Positions 18,819 through 27,969 of a stretch of DNA of 64,000 nt are shown piece after piece (the first letter of the stretch is position 1; each line of letters opens with the position of its first letter). The DNA comes from an uncultured Roseicyclus sp. (GTDB taxonomy: Bacteria > Pseudomonadota > Alphaproteobacteria > Rhodobacterales > Rhodobacteraceae): assembly GCA_947494975.1 (NCBI GenBank), contig CANLXA010000002.1:992001-1056000 (forward strand), given 5' to 3'. Both the position numbers and the translations under genes were made by a program. The notes beneath the pieces were generated by a model. That model had not been told where the DNA came from. It was given only the letters and a program-made list of their open reading frames with translations, and searched no databases.

Positions 18819-19797
18819 GGCTCATGGAGGCGGCGCTTTCGGGCAATTCCTCATCGAAGCAGCGCTGGTAGAATTCCGCGACCGTCTGGCGCTCGAGTTC
18901 ATCGCATTTGTTGAGGAACGACACGCGGAAGGCGTATCCCACATCGCGGAAGATCTCGGCATTCTGCGCCCAATTGATCACCGTTCGGGGTGACATGACC
19001 GTCGACAGCTCCCCATTCATGAAAGCGGTCCGGGTCAGGTCGGCAACGGTCACCATCTGGTTCATCGTGCGCCGCCCCGCCTCGGTGTTGTAATGCGGGC
19101 ATTTGGCCAGCACGATGGCCACCTCAGCGTCATGGCTCAGGTAGTTCAGCGTCGCCACAAGACTCCACCGGTCCATCTGCGCCTGGTTGATCTGCTGCAC
19201 ACCGTGGTAGAGGCCGGTCGTGTCGCCAAGACCCACCGTGTTGGCCGTGGCGAATAGACGGAAATTCTTGTTCGGCGTGATGATCTCGTTCTGGTCCATC
19301 AGGGTCAGCTTGCCGTCATGTTCCAGCACACGCTGGATCACGAACATCACGTCCGCACGGCCCGCGTCGTATTCGTCGAAGACAATCGCGACCGGATTGC
19401 GCAGCGCCCAGGGCAGGATGCCTTCGTGGAATTCCGTCACCTGCTTGCCGTCGCGCAGTTTGATCGCGTCTTTCCCGATCAGGTCGATCCGGGAGATGTG
19501 GCTGTCGAGGTTTACGCGCACGGTGGGCCAGTTCAGCCGCGCGCCGACCTGCTCGATATGGGTCGATTTGCCGGTGCCGTGATAGCCCTGAACCATGACG
19601 CGACGGTTGTGGCCAAAGCCCGCAAGGATCGCCATCGTGGTGTCAGGGTCGAATTTGTAGGTGGGATCAATGGCCGGCACACGGTCGGTTGGCTCGGAGA
19701 AGCCTTTGACCTTCATATCCGTGTCGATGCCAAAGACCTCACGGACCGAAAATTCTTCGGTGGGTTTCGCATCGATGCTCAAGCTGCCGTCGGCCAT
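18811..19797 (-). CDS. cobS: Aerobic cobaltochelatase subunit CobS
   Basis: CobS is the AAA+ ATPase partner of CobT in cobalt insertion for B12 synthesis. Walker A (GYHGTGKS) is at about residues 71-78, Walker B lies in [11 protein letters not shown], and the sensor region is in [14 protein letters not shown]. The N-terminal [20 protein letters not shown] is typical of CobS. I chose the ATG at 19797, preceded by GAGG, over an ATG at 19845. The 328-residue length is normal. cobT lies downstream with six small genes and the dehydratase in between. Confidence 0.96.
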   Translation of the reverse strand: MADGSLSIDAKPTEEFSVREVFGIDTDMKVKGFSEPTDRVPAIDPTYKFDPDTTMAILAGFGHNRRVMVQGYHGTGKSTHIEQVGARLNWPTVRVNLDSHISRIDLIGKDAIKLRDGKQVTEFHEGILPWALRNPVAIVFDEYDAGRADVMFVIQRVLEHDGKLTLMDQNEIITPNKNFRLFATANTVGLGDTTGLYHGVQQINQAQMDRWSLVATLNYLSHDAEVAIVLAKCPHYNTEAGRRTMNQMVTVADLTRTAFMNGELSTVMSPRTVINWAQNAEIFRDVGYAFRVSFLNKCDELERQTVAEFYQRCFDEELPESAASMSLG

Positions 19798-19927
19798 GGT
19801 GCCCTCAAATTCGTCGGAAATTCGCGTCGCGTCGGGATGCAACATATCTCGGGGCGCTGCAAGGGGAAGGGCGCCCTGGACCTATGGGCCTACACATCGG
19901 GCGGCCCGACATGATCGAGCCGCCGAA

Positions 19928-19957
19928 ACGAAAGACGGCCGGGCATCACGCCCGGCC
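19928..19957 (-). terminator. Terminator of the pseudo-protease gene
   Basis: On the minus strand a perfect 8-bp stem (GGCCGGGC/GCCCGGCC, 5-nt loop) lies about 44 bp after the stop at 20001. The T-rich sequence GTCTTTCGTTT follows it. The rest of the 200-bp gap to cobS shows nothing else. Confidence 0.7.
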
Positions 19958-20000
19958 ATCCAACGGTTCCGGCAGAAGGGGTCCGGCCAGATGGCGTGGT

Positions 20001-21794
20001 TCAGTTCCAGCAGCTGACGCGCACCGTCATATCCGCGGCCTCGCGGCTGAGGTTCTCGCGGTTCATGGCGCCCGCAGGCTGCGCGCGGCTGATGCCGATG
20101 CCAGCCGCTTCCAGAACAGCGATCAGTTGATCGGCCCGCAGCGCCAGCGTCACTTCGTTGGGCAACGTCCGGCCCGCTACGGTGCCCGGCAGGACCATCC
20201 CGATGACCGAGCCCGAGACATCCAGAACCGGCCCCCCGGCTTCGGTATCGGCCGTGGCCACGTCGAGGCGTTGCACATTCTCCTCTCCGTTCACACCGCG
20301 CAGATCCGCGAGGCTTCCGAAGCTGGTGGAGGCCGCCGAGAGCGCGCCGCCAAAGGGGTACCCCGCTACGGCGATATCGGCGCGCAGACGCGCAGGTTCC
20401 TCGGCCAATTGCGCGAAGCCAAGCGGGGCCAGCGCCTGAACCGGGCGCAGGACGGCGACGCCAAGGGCATCGTCGCGGAACGCCACATTGGCCTCGAACG
20501 CGTTATCGATCAGCACGCGTTCACACTGGCCGGTCACTTCGGTGGTCGTCAGAACCGTGCCCTGCCCATCCAGGAAGAAGCCTGTGCGCACCAGATCGGG
20601 GCGGCGCACCGTCAGGCCCGACACCATATCGACCGACTCGTCCAGCCCCTCGGGCACCGATGCCGGATCAAGCGTGCCAGCGACGGCCTGAAAGCTCGAT
20701 TGCATCAGTGGCAGAACCCGCGCGATCTGCTCGTCTGCAGACGGCTCCCAGATCAGGGTGAAGCCCTTGACGGCGCCGCCCACAAGCCGCGCCTCGGTGT
20801 GGGAGCGCAGATCGGAGGATTGTCCCGTCAGAAGGAAACTGTCGCCCCGTCTTTCGCGCTCGCCTTCGAGCGGCACGATGTCGAGCGTCTGCATGATCTC
20901 GTAGAGGCCGAACAAGGTGGCACGGTCGCCCGGCTGACTGATCAGCATCACACGCACGCCGCTGTCGTTGATCTCGTTGTATTGCGCGAACGGAAAGTTG
21001 TAGCTGTCGAACGCCACCATCGCCATCGGCAGATCGATCTGAACGCCCGCGCCCTGATCCAGGACATTGCGCATCCCCAGCGCGTTCAACTCGCCCTGGT
21101 ATTCGCTGAGCAATTGCGCGCGCTGGCGCGTGGTCAGGATGCCCGTGGGCTCCATCTGGCGATCTTCCTGATAAGCCTGCATGGAGGCGCGCGTGCCGGG
21201 CCCGAACGCCCCGTCGATGCCGCCATTGTAGAAGCCGAACCATTGCAGCGCGATCTGAAGCTGATCGCGCTGTTCGCGGGTCAACTGCGCCTCGGATTGG
21301 CGGGCTTGCTGCGGTGTTTCGTCGGGCACAGCCACAACCGGTTCCGGCGCGGGTTCCTCGGCGATGGCGACGGCGACGTCGGTGGCGGTGTCCACAACCT
21401 CTCCGTCGATCACCGCCTGATCCGCGGCCTCGTCACTTTGCAGCGTACCGGCGCCAACCGGGAAGAACTGGGTGGCGTAAAGATCGCCGTCTTCGAGGAA
21501 GCTGTCGCGCGGGATCAGGCCCTGGCCCAGAAGCTGCTGCAAGACCAGCTGACCCACCTCGGGCTCGTAGGGGCCAAGCGCCACGGCATAAAGACCGGTC
21601 GTGGCCCGAAACCCGTTCACGTTTTCCACAAGCTGCGCATAGGCCCTCACCCGGGCCTCGGCGGTGCCAAGATTGGGATGCGCCTCGATCTGGACCCATA
21701 CCCGGTCCTGCGCCTGTGCGGCGCCCCCATTCAGCAGCCCCGCAACCGCGAAGACGGTCAGTGCCAGCGCGCCGCGCAAAAAGTGCATCACCAT
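20001..21794 (-). CDS. Exported peptidoglycan-binding protein with inactive trypsin-like domain
   Basis: The 597-residue product has a signal peptide ending GAAQAQ and an N-terminal repeat-like region (EAHPNLGTAEARVRAYAQ) that may be SPOR-like. A peptidoglycan-binding helical domain follows at about 180-240 (LQWFGFYNGGIDGAFGPGTR). The C-terminal domain (about 400-580) is trypsin-like. The three catalytic positions look changed: the TNAHV-type motif reads TTTEV, the DLAVL-type motif reads GVAVL, and GNSGGP reads TEAGGP. It is therefore probably a non-catalytic scaffold or sensor in the periplasm. It is divergent from glyQ and ends at a strong terminator. Confidence 0.8.
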   Translation of the reverse strand: MVMHFLRGALALTVFAVAGLLNGGAAQAQDRVWVQIEAHPNLGTAEARVRAYAQLVENVNGFRATTGLYAVALGPYEPEVGQLVLQQLLGQGLIPRDSFLEDGDLYATQFFPVGAGTLQSDEAADQAVIDGEVVDTATDVAVAIAEEPAPEPVVAVPDETPQQARQSEAQLTREQRDQLQIALQWFGFYNGGIDGAFGPGTRASMQAYQEDRQMEPTGILTTRQRAQLLSEYQGELNALGMRNVLDQGAGVQIDLPMAMVAFDSYNFPFAQYNEINDSGVRVMLISQPGDRATLFGLYEIMQTLDIVPLEGERERRGDSFLLTGQSSDLRSHTEARLVGGAVKGFTLIWEPSADEQIARVLPLMQSSFQAVAGTLDPASVPEGLDESVDMVSGLTVRRPDLVRTGFFLDGQGTVLTTTEVTGQCERVLIDNAFEANVAFRDDALGVAVLRPVQALAPLGFAQLAEEPARLRADIAVAGYPFGGALSAASTSFGSLADLRGVNGEENVQRLDVATADTEAGGPVLDVSGSVIGMVLPGTVAGRTLPNEVTLALRADQLIAVLEAAGIGISRAQPAGAMNRENLSREAADMTVRVSCWN

Positions 21795-21978
21795 GTTTGT
21801 CTCAAAACCCTGTCAACCGTGTCTGTTTCCGGCCCCATTCCCCCGATAAACAGGTCGCGGGCCGGTCCGCCCGCGTTCATAGCCACGGATTGGCCCGATT
21901 GCACCCCACCTCACGTTCAATTTTCCGATGGCGTGGCGCAGATGCGCCAGCCTTGGTGCCGGGCATCCGTGCGCGTCG

Positions 21979-22006
21979 TTGACCCTTGCCGCGCCCGCGT
22001 CTAGTC
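21979..22006 (+). promoter_or_regulatory. Possible glyQ promoter
   Basis: TTGACC (21979-21984) is followed after 16 bp by CTAGTC (22001-22006). The pair sits 62 bp before the glyQ ATG. The spacing is acceptable, but the -10 box is a weak match. The 273-bp divergent gap also holds a TGGCGC-AGAT-GCGCCA hairpin near 21933-21948. No T-box leader is seen. Confidence 0.35.
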
Positions 22007-22067
22007 AGACGCCCAACCGAGCGTGTCTGTCCAGGCGCGCAAACCGCCCGACCGAGGACGCGCAGAC

Positions 22068-22997
22068 ATGGCCGACCTGACCACACCCCGCTCCTTTCAG
22101 GAGATCATCCTGAGGCTTCAGGCCTATTGGGCCGAGAAGGGCTGCGCGATCATGCAGCCCTACGATATGGAAGTGGGCGCAGGCACGTTTCACCCCGCCA
22201 CAACACTCCGATCTCTGGGCACCAGGCCGTGGAGCGCAGCCTATGTGCAACCGTCGCGCCGCCCCACCGACGGGCGCTATGGCGACAGCCCGAACCGCTG
22301 GCAGCATTATTACCAGTTCCAGGTGATCATCAAACCGTCGCCGCCGGATCTGCAGGAGATCTATCTTGGCTCTCTCCGGGCCATCGGGATCGACATGGAC
22401 CTGCACGATATCCGTTTCGTGGAGGACGATTGGGAGTCGCCCACACTGGGCGCCTGGGGCCTGGGATGGGAGGTCTGGTGCGACGGCATGGAAGTGTCGC
22501 AATTCACCTATTTCCAGCAGGTTGGCGGACACGATTGTCACCCGGTCTCGGGCGAGCTGACCTATGGGCTCGAACGGCTGGCGATGTATGTGCTGGATTG
22601 TGATGACGGCAACGACATGCCGTTCAACGACCCCGATGCCACCATCCCGCTCACCTATGGCGATGTGTTCCGCGAGGCCGAGGCGCAATATGCGCGCTGG
22701 AACTTCGACGTCGCCGATACGGACGTTCTCCTGCAGCACTTCCAGGATGCCGAGGCCGAATGCGCGCGTATTCTGGAGCAACCCGCCGACGATCCCAAAA
22801 CCGGCCGCCATATCATCATGGCGCTTCCGGCCTATGATCAGGCGATCAAGGCCAGCCATGTCTTCAACCTGCTCGATGCGCGCGGCGTGATCTCCGTTAC
22901 CGAACGGCAGGCCTATATCGGGCGGGTCCGCGCGCTGACCAAGATGTGCGCCGACGCCTTCGTCCAAACCGATGCGGGCGGGGCGACGGCCCGATGA
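22068..22997 (+). CDS. glyQ: Glycyl-tRNA synthetase alpha subunit
   Basis: GlyQ carries the class II catalytic core of the bacterial tetrameric glycyl-tRNA synthetase. The 309-residue protein shows the family signatures [48 protein letters not shown] and [11 protein letters not shown] (motif 3). ATG 22068 matches the family N terminus ([13 protein letters not shown]). An in-frame GTG at 22023 is not favoured. Its stop overlaps the next start (ATGA), and glyS follows two genes later. Confidence 0.97.
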   Translation: MADLTTPRSFQEIILRLQAYWAEKGCAIMQPYDMEVGAGTFHPATTLRSLGTRPWSAAYVQPSRRPTDGRYGDSPNRWQHYYQFQVIIKPSPPDLQEIYLGSLRAIGIDMDLHDIRFVEDDWESPTLGAWGLGWEVWCDGMEVSQFTYFQQVGGHDCHPVSGELTYGLERLAMYVLDCDDGNDMPFNDPDATIPLTYGDVFREAEAQYARWNFDVADTDVLLQHFQDAEAECARILEQPADDPKTGRHIIMALPAYDQAIKASHVFNLLDARGVISVTERQAYIGRVRALTKMCADAFVQTDAGGATAR

Positions 22998-23458
22998 CAA
23001 CGGGGCGGCTCACCGTGATCGCGATTGTGGTGATCACGATCCTGTTCGGGATCGGGGTCTGGTACGCCAGCACACGGGCCTATTACGAGCAACTCGACAG
23101 CGCCGAGATCGGGCTGCAACGCCCCGATGGCAGCGTCCTGTTTCTGGAAGTGGCGGGGTTCGAGGGCATCGATGCCGAAACCTCCCCGCTGCGGTTCCGC
23201 GCCTGTTTCGCGGTGGAGGCGGCCGTGCTGCCGGTGATCACGCCGGAGGCCATGGCCTACGAGGATCCGACGCCGCTCACCGCGCCCAACTGGTTCGACT
23301 GTTTCGATGCCGCCGCCATCGGAGCGGATCTTGAAGCGGGCGAGGCTCAGGCCTGGCTTGGCCTGCGCAATATCGAGCGGGGGGTGGACCGGGTTGTTGC
23401 GCTCTATCCCGATGGACGCGCCTACGCGTGGCACCAGTTGAACGGCACGTTGGAATAG
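22994..23458 (+). CDS. DUF6446-like membrane-anchored protein between glyQ and glyS
   Basis: The 154-residue product has one N-terminal membrane helix (about residues 6-24). A periplasmic domain follows with two Cys ([10 protein letters not shown] and NWFDCFDAA). An ATGA overlap with the glyQ stop indicates translational coupling. The position and sequence fit the protein annotated DUF6446 next to glyQ in Rhodobacteraceae; this is from memory, not a search. The function is unknown. Confidence 0.75.
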   Translation: MTTGRLTVIAIVVITILFGIGVWYASTRAYYEQLDSAEIGLQRPDGSVLFLEVAGFEGIDAETSPLRFRACFAVEAAVLPVITPEAMAYEDPTPLTAPNWFDCFDAAAIGADLEAGEAQAWLGLRNIERGVDRVVALYPDGRAYAWHQLNGTLE

Positions 23459-23468
23459 GAGTAGAGCG

Positions 23469-24155
23469 ATGGCTGATCCGCAATCTGATCTCGACATGCT
23501 CCGGGCCCGGTTCGACAAGCTCAAGCGCCGTCAGGCCCGCAACGAACGCGCCCATTTCGCGCGCGGGCTGTTGCAAGGCATCCTATCGATGCTCAAACCC
23601 GGTGACGTGGTGCTGGATTGCGGGGCCAATGTGGGCGACGTCACCGTGCCGCTGGCCGAGACCGGCGCGACGGTGCACGCTTTTGAGCCCGATCCGTTTG
23701 CCTTTGAGCAGGTATCCAGCCGGGTCAAAGGCCTCGACAATGTGGTCCTGCACAATGCCGCCGTGGCCGTCGAGGCCGGCACCTTGCGCCTGATGCGTGC
23801 CGCGAATTTTGACGACAACCCCAAGGCCGGATCGGTCAAGAGCACGCTGATTGCCGGCGGGCGCAACATCGATGAAAGCGAGGGCATCGACGTGGACGTG
23901 ATCGCCTTGCCCGATCTGCTGCGCGATCTGGCCGCCACACATGGCGAGGTTGCGTTCCTGAAGATGGATATCGAGGGGGCGGAGTTGGACCTGCTGGAAC
24001 ACATGCAGGCCCACGACCTGTTCGATATCGTCCGCCTGACGGTGGCCGAAACCCACGAAAGCAAATTCGCCGACCTGCGCCCGCGCTTTGCCGCGCTGCG
24101 CGACACTGTCGCCGCCCATCACCCGATCACCCGCGTCAATCTCGACTGGATCTGA
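23469..24155 (+). CDS. FkbM-family methyltransferase
   Basis: This 228-residue protein has the class I SAM-binding motif VVLDCGANVGDVTVPLA (about 45-60). The acidic strand-2 motif HAFEPDP and the FkbM-typical FLKMDIEGAELDLLEHM (about 160) follow. FkbM enzymes usually O-methylate sugars or small molecules. It starts with AGGAG upstream, 10 bp after the DUF6446-like gene, and ends 5 bp before glyS. It is thus inside the glycyl-tRNA synthetase operon, where no link to aminoacylation is known. Confidence 0.88.
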   Translation: MADPQSDLDMLRARFDKLKRRQARNERAHFARGLLQGILSMLKPGDVVLDCGANVGDVTVPLAETGATVHAFEPDPFAFEQVSSRVKGLDNVVLHNAAVAVEAGTLRLMRAANFDDNPKAGSVKSTLIAGGRNIDESEGIDVDVIALPDLLRDLAATHGEVAFLKMDIEGAELDLLEHMQAHDLFDIVRLTVAETHESKFADLRPRFAALRDTVAAHHPITRVNLDWI

Positions 24156-24160
24156 AACCC

Positions 24161-26380
24161 ATGCCCGATCTTCTGCTGGAGCTGTTCTCCGAAGAAATTC
24201 CTGCCCGGATGCAGCGCAAGGCTGCAGATGACCTGAAGCGGCTGGTCACAGATGGTCTGGTCGAGGCCGGGCTGACCTATGCATCCGCCGGTGCGTTTGC
24301 CACGCCGCGTCGCCTGGTGCTGACGGTTGAGGATCTGACGGAGGCCTCGCCCACCACCACCGAGGAGCGGCGCGGCCCCAAGGTCGGTGCGCCCGACAAA
24401 GCGATGGAGGGTTTCCTGCGCGGGGCCGGGGTGGCGCGCGAGGATCTGGAAGAGCGCGAGGACAAGAAGGGCAGGTTCTACTACGCCCGCATCACCACCG
24501 AAGGCCGCCCCGCCGCCGCGATCATCGCCGAAATGGTTCCGCAGGTGATCCGCAACTTCCCCTGGACCAAATCCATGCGCTGGGGCAGCGGGTCACTCCG
24601 CTGGGTGCGACCGCTCCACTCGATCCTGTGCCTTCTGAACCGGGACGACGGGGCCGAGGTGGTGAAATTCGAGGTCGACGGCATCCCGTCCGGCAATACG
24701 ACCGAAGGCCATCGGTTCATGGCGCCAGGACGATTTTCGGTAACGTCTTTCGAGGATTACACCGCGAAGTTGAAGCGCGCTTTCGTGGTTCTGTCGGACG
24801 AGGACCGGGCGGAGGCGATCTGGCATGATGCCACCACAATGGCCTTCGCCGCCGGGTTGGAGGTGGTGGACGACAAGGGCCTTCTGGCCGAGGTCGCGGG
24901 CCTTGTGGAATGGCCCGTTGTCCTGATGGGCGAGATTGGCGCCGATTTCCTCGATCTGCCCGCCGAGGTGCTGCAAACCTCCATGCGCGAGCACCAGAAA
25001 TTCTTCTCGGTCCGCAATCCCGCCACGGGCCGGATCGAGCGCTTCATCACCGTTGCCAACCGCGACACGGCCGATCAGGGCGCGACGATAATCGCGGGCA
25101 ACGCCAAGGTTCTGTCGGCACGCCTGGCCGATGCAAAATTCTTTTGGGACAATGATTTGCGGATCGCCCGCGACGGGATGGGCGATTGGCGCGAAAGCCT
25201 GAAATCGGTCACGTTCGAGCGCCGCTTGGGGAGCCAATCTGAGCGGGTTGAGCGCATCGCAGCGCTGGCCCGAGAGATCGCACCGATGGTCGGCGCGGAC
25301 CCGACAGCGGCGGAGACCGCCGCGCGGATCGCCAAGGCCGATCTCAGCTCCGAGATGGTCTTCGAATTCCCCGAATTGCAAGGGATCATGGGCAAATACT
25401 ATGCCCTTGAGGCCGGTCTCGACGCGGAGATTGCCGCCGTCGCCGAAGAGCACTACGCACCCTTGGGGCCCACCGATGACGTGCCCACCGCGCCTCTTTC
25501 GGTGGCCGTGGCGCTGGCCGACAAGCTGGATCTGTTGACCGGGTTCTGGGCGATCGACGAGAAGCCGACAGGGTCGAAGGACCCGTTTGCGCTGCGGCGG
25601 GCGGCATTGGGGGTTATTCGGATTGTTTTGGATGGCGATCACAGAATTCAGTTGGAAGCTGCAATTTCGGGAGCGCTGGTCCCGCATCAGGAACGGATCG
25701 AAACAGACGATACATTCGCTCCGTACGACGACGCGATCCAAGCCCTTTATGATCACGGTCGAGATGACGATGCGGATGCGCTGACACAATCGGTTGCAGA
25801 AAATCTACCTTCCTGGCACGATCCAGAGCGCAATGCATGGAATGCGGGAAAGGCTTTGAACCTCCTCTCCTTCTTCCACGACCGCCTCAAGGTTCACCTC
25901 CGCGCCGAGAACATCCGCCACGACGTCATCGATGCCGCGCTGGCCAAGCCGCCCACCGATGACCTCACCCTGATCGTCGCCCGTGCGCGTGCGCTTCAGG
26001 CGTTCCTCGACACGCCGGAAGGCGAGAACCTGATCCAAGGCTACAGACGCGCAGCCAACATCCTGACCCAGGCCGAGGAGAAGGACGGCGTTGAATACCG
26101 GTACGGGGCCGATGTGAAATTCGCGGAAACCGACGAGGAACGCGCGCTCTTCAAGGCGCTCGAGGCCGCCAACACGGCCATCGCCCCGGCGCTCAAGGCC
26201 GAGGATTTTGCCGCCGCCATGTCCCAGATGGCCCATCTGCGCGGGCCCATCGATGCGTTTTTCGAGGCGGTTCAGGTCAATGCCGACAATGACATCATTC
26301 GGCGCAATCGCCTCAACCTTCTGCACCAGATCACCGAAACCTGCGGGGCGGTGGCTGACCTCACGCGGCTGGAGGGTTAA
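24161..26380 (+). CDS. glyS: Glycyl-tRNA synthetase beta subunit
   Basis: The 739-residue beta subunit binds tRNA-Gly and contributes the HD-like and C-terminal anticodon-binding domains of the heterotetramer. The N terminus (LLLELFSEEIPARMQ) and the motif QTSMREHQKFFSVRN are characteristic. The C-terminal DALR-type helical domain includes LLSFFHDRLKVHLRAE. Part of the gene (about 25610-25860) is clearly AT-richer than its surroundings, though the protein remains continuous. Its stop lies one base before an insertion-sequence end. Confidence 0.97.
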   Translation: MPDLLLELFSEEIPARMQRKAADDLKRLVTDGLVEAGLTYASAGAFATPRRLVLTVEDLTEASPTTTEERRGPKVGAPDKAMEGFLRGAGVAREDLEEREDKKGRFYYARITTEGRPAAAIIAEMVPQVIRNFPWTKSMRWGSGSLRWVRPLHSILCLLNRDDGAEVVKFEVDGIPSGNTTEGHRFMAPGRFSVTSFEDYTAKLKRAFVVLSDEDRAEAIWHDATTMAFAAGLEVVDDKGLLAEVAGLVEWPVVLMGEIGADFLDLPAEVLQTSMREHQKFFSVRNPATGRIERFITVANRDTADQGATIIAGNAKVLSARLADAKFFWDNDLRIARDGMGDWRESLKSVTFERRLGSQSERVERIAALAREIAPMVGADPTAAETAARIAKADLSSEMVFEFPELQGIMGKYYALEAGLDAEIAAVAEEHYAPLGPTDDVPTAPLSVAVALADKLDLLTGFWAIDEKPTGSKDPFALRRAALGVIRIVLDGDHRIQLEAAISGALVPHQERIETDDTFAPYDDAIQALYDHGRDDDADALTQSVAENLPSWHDPERNAWNAGKALNLLSFFHDRLKVHLRAENIRHDVIDAALAKPPTDDLTLIVARARALQAFLDTPEGENLIQGYRRAANILTQAEEKDGVEYRYGADVKFAETDEERALFKALEAANTAIAPALKAEDFAAAMSQMAHLRGPIDAFFEAVQVNADNDIIRRNRLNLLHQITETCGAVADLTRLEG

Positions 26381-26381
26381 C

Positions 26382-26405
26382 GCCGATTTCGTTGCAAAAG
26401 TCTTT
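26382..26405 (+). repeat. IS1182 left terminal inverted repeat
   Basis: The sequence begins GCCGATTTCGTTGCAAAAG. Its inverted partner at 29280-29303 differs at three of 24 positions. It begins two bases after the glyS stop codon. Confidence 0.75.
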
Positions 26406-26472
26406 GGTTTCGGCGGGCTTGTTTGAGGTATCGGTTTGATTTCGTTCAGAGGCCTAAGGCGTAGCCGTCGCT

Positions 26473-27855
26473 TTAGCTTGCGGCGGTCTCCATCGGTTTG
26501 AGCTTTGCGAGTTTCCGGAGATTTTGGGCGGTGGCTGCGAGGGCAAACTCGTCTTGAACGCCGCATGGGCCTCGTAATCGTAGCCGTCCGAGGCCGAGGA
26601 TGCGTTTGAGGTGGGCGAAGAGCATTTCGACCTTTTTCCTTCGCGCCTGCGCTTTCGGATTGAACTGGGAAGCGGTGCATTGGCGAGCAAAGTCTCTGAC
26701 GATCTCATATTTATCGCGATGTACCGAACGCATTTCAGCGTTGGGGCAGCACTTGGCCTTCAGCTCGCATCCTGTGCAGTCTGATTTCAGCGCCCGATAG
26801 TTTCTGGATTTCCAAACTGGCGCATTCCGTTTTGGATCAGAATAGGTCCGCCATGTATGCCGCATCTCTTTGCCGCCGGGGCAGATGTACCGATCGTTCT
26901 CATCATCCCATGTGAAGTCGGAGCGTGAGAAGGTCCCGTCGGTCCGCTCGCCTTTGTCGAAGACGGGAATGAAGGGAACGATCTGGCGCTTCAGCGTGAG
27001 CCAGACCAGATTGTCAGACGCCCCGTAGGCGGTGTCGGCGGCAATCCAATCAGGCTGTACGCCAAAGCGTTCTTCGGTCCGGTCGAGCATCTTGCGCATC
27101 GCGCCGACCTCAGCGGTCTTGTTCGAGCGGCTGGCATCCACATCGACGATGATGCCGTGGTCCGTATCGATGAGGCAATTGTCGGAATAGGCAAAGAACG
27201 CGGGGCCTTTGCGCGCCGCTGTCCATTGGCTGGCAGGGTCGGCGTGGGCTGTGAACTTGGGCTTTGCGGTGGTCGCCGCGCCGAAGGCTTCGTCGTCCAG
27301 CGTGTCAAGGTATTCGCGTACGGCACGCGGTGCATCATCGGGATCAATCTCGCGGGCGGCCCAGTCATCGGGATTGCTCGAGTTCTGCTTTTGAACATCC
27401 GCGCTGATCAGGCTGGCGTCGACCGCGAAGCCCTGACCACCAACCAAGCCTTCCTTCATGCAACGGGCAACAGTCGTCTCAAACACATGGCGCAGCAGAT
27501 CGCTTTCGCGGAACCGACCATGACGGTTCTTGGAAAAGGTCGAGTGATCCGGGATGCGGTCGGTCAGATCAAGGCGGCAGAACCACCGATAGGCGAGGTT
27601 CAGATGCACCTCCTCACAAAGCCGCCGCTCAGATCGAATGCCGAAGCAATATCCGATCAAAAGCATCCGGATCAAAAGTTCTGGGTCAATGGAGGGGCGA
27701 CCCGTATGGCTGTAGAAATCCGCCAGATGCGCGCGGACGCTGGTCAGATCAACAAACCGATCAATCGACCGCACCAAATGATTATGGGGAACATGGTCGT
27801 CCAGCGAGAACTCGTAGAACAAAGCCGCCTGCGCCTCTTGCCTCGGTCCCATCAT
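26473..27855 (-). CDS. IS1182-family DDE transposase
   Basis: The 460-residue protein has the DUF772-type N terminus (RPSIDPELLIRMLLIGYCFGIRSERRLCEEV) and the DHSTFSKNR patch. DDE residues are visible around FAVDASLISAD, WIAADTAYGASDN and the C-terminal KKVEMLFAHLKRILGL. A Cys-rich zinc-like segment (CPGGKE, CTGCELKAKCCPN) follows the second Asp. I chose the ATG at 27855 because GGGAGG lies 7 bp upstream. The open frame extends to 27948, across what appears to be the junction with the nested element. The gene looks intact. Confidence 0.93.
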   Translation of the reverse strand: MMGPRQEAQAALFYEFSLDDHVPHNHLVRSIDRFVDLTSVRAHLADFYSHTGRPSIDPELLIRMLLIGYCFGIRSERRLCEEVHLNLAYRWFCRLDLTDRIPDHSTFSKNRHGRFRESDLLRHVFETTVARCMKEGLVGGQGFAVDASLISADVQKQNSSNPDDWAAREIDPDDAPRAVREYLDTLDDEAFGAATTAKPKFTAHADPASQWTAARKGPAFFAYSDNCLIDTDHGIIVDVDASRSNKTAEVGAMRKMLDRTEERFGVQPDWIAADTAYGASDNLVWLTLKRQIVPFIPVFDKGERTDGTFSRSDFTWDDENDRYICPGGKEMRHTWRTYSDPKRNAPVWKSRNYRALKSDCTGCELKAKCCPNAEMRSVHRDKYEIVRDFARQCTASQFNPKAQARRKKVEMLFAHLKRILGLGRLRLRGPCGVQDEFALAATAQNLRKLAKLKPMETAAS

Positions 27856-27969
27856 CCCCAAACCTCCCGATTGTTGAGAGAATTGATGGGGTGGATGCCC
27901 CCGTCCCGACGGCATCGCAATGTGCCAGACTGGTGATGTCAGTGTCACCCTGCAAAGGAGAGAGCATCC

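Noticed and set aside
19884-22004. 706-codon plus-strand ORF opposite the pseudo-protease gene
   Set aside because: Arg/His/Gln-rich shadow without motifs; the minus-strand product has a signal peptide and recognisable domains.
21795-22067. T-box leader before glyQ
   Set aside because: No T-box sequence or specifier-type stem seen, and T-boxes are not expected in alphaproteobacteria.
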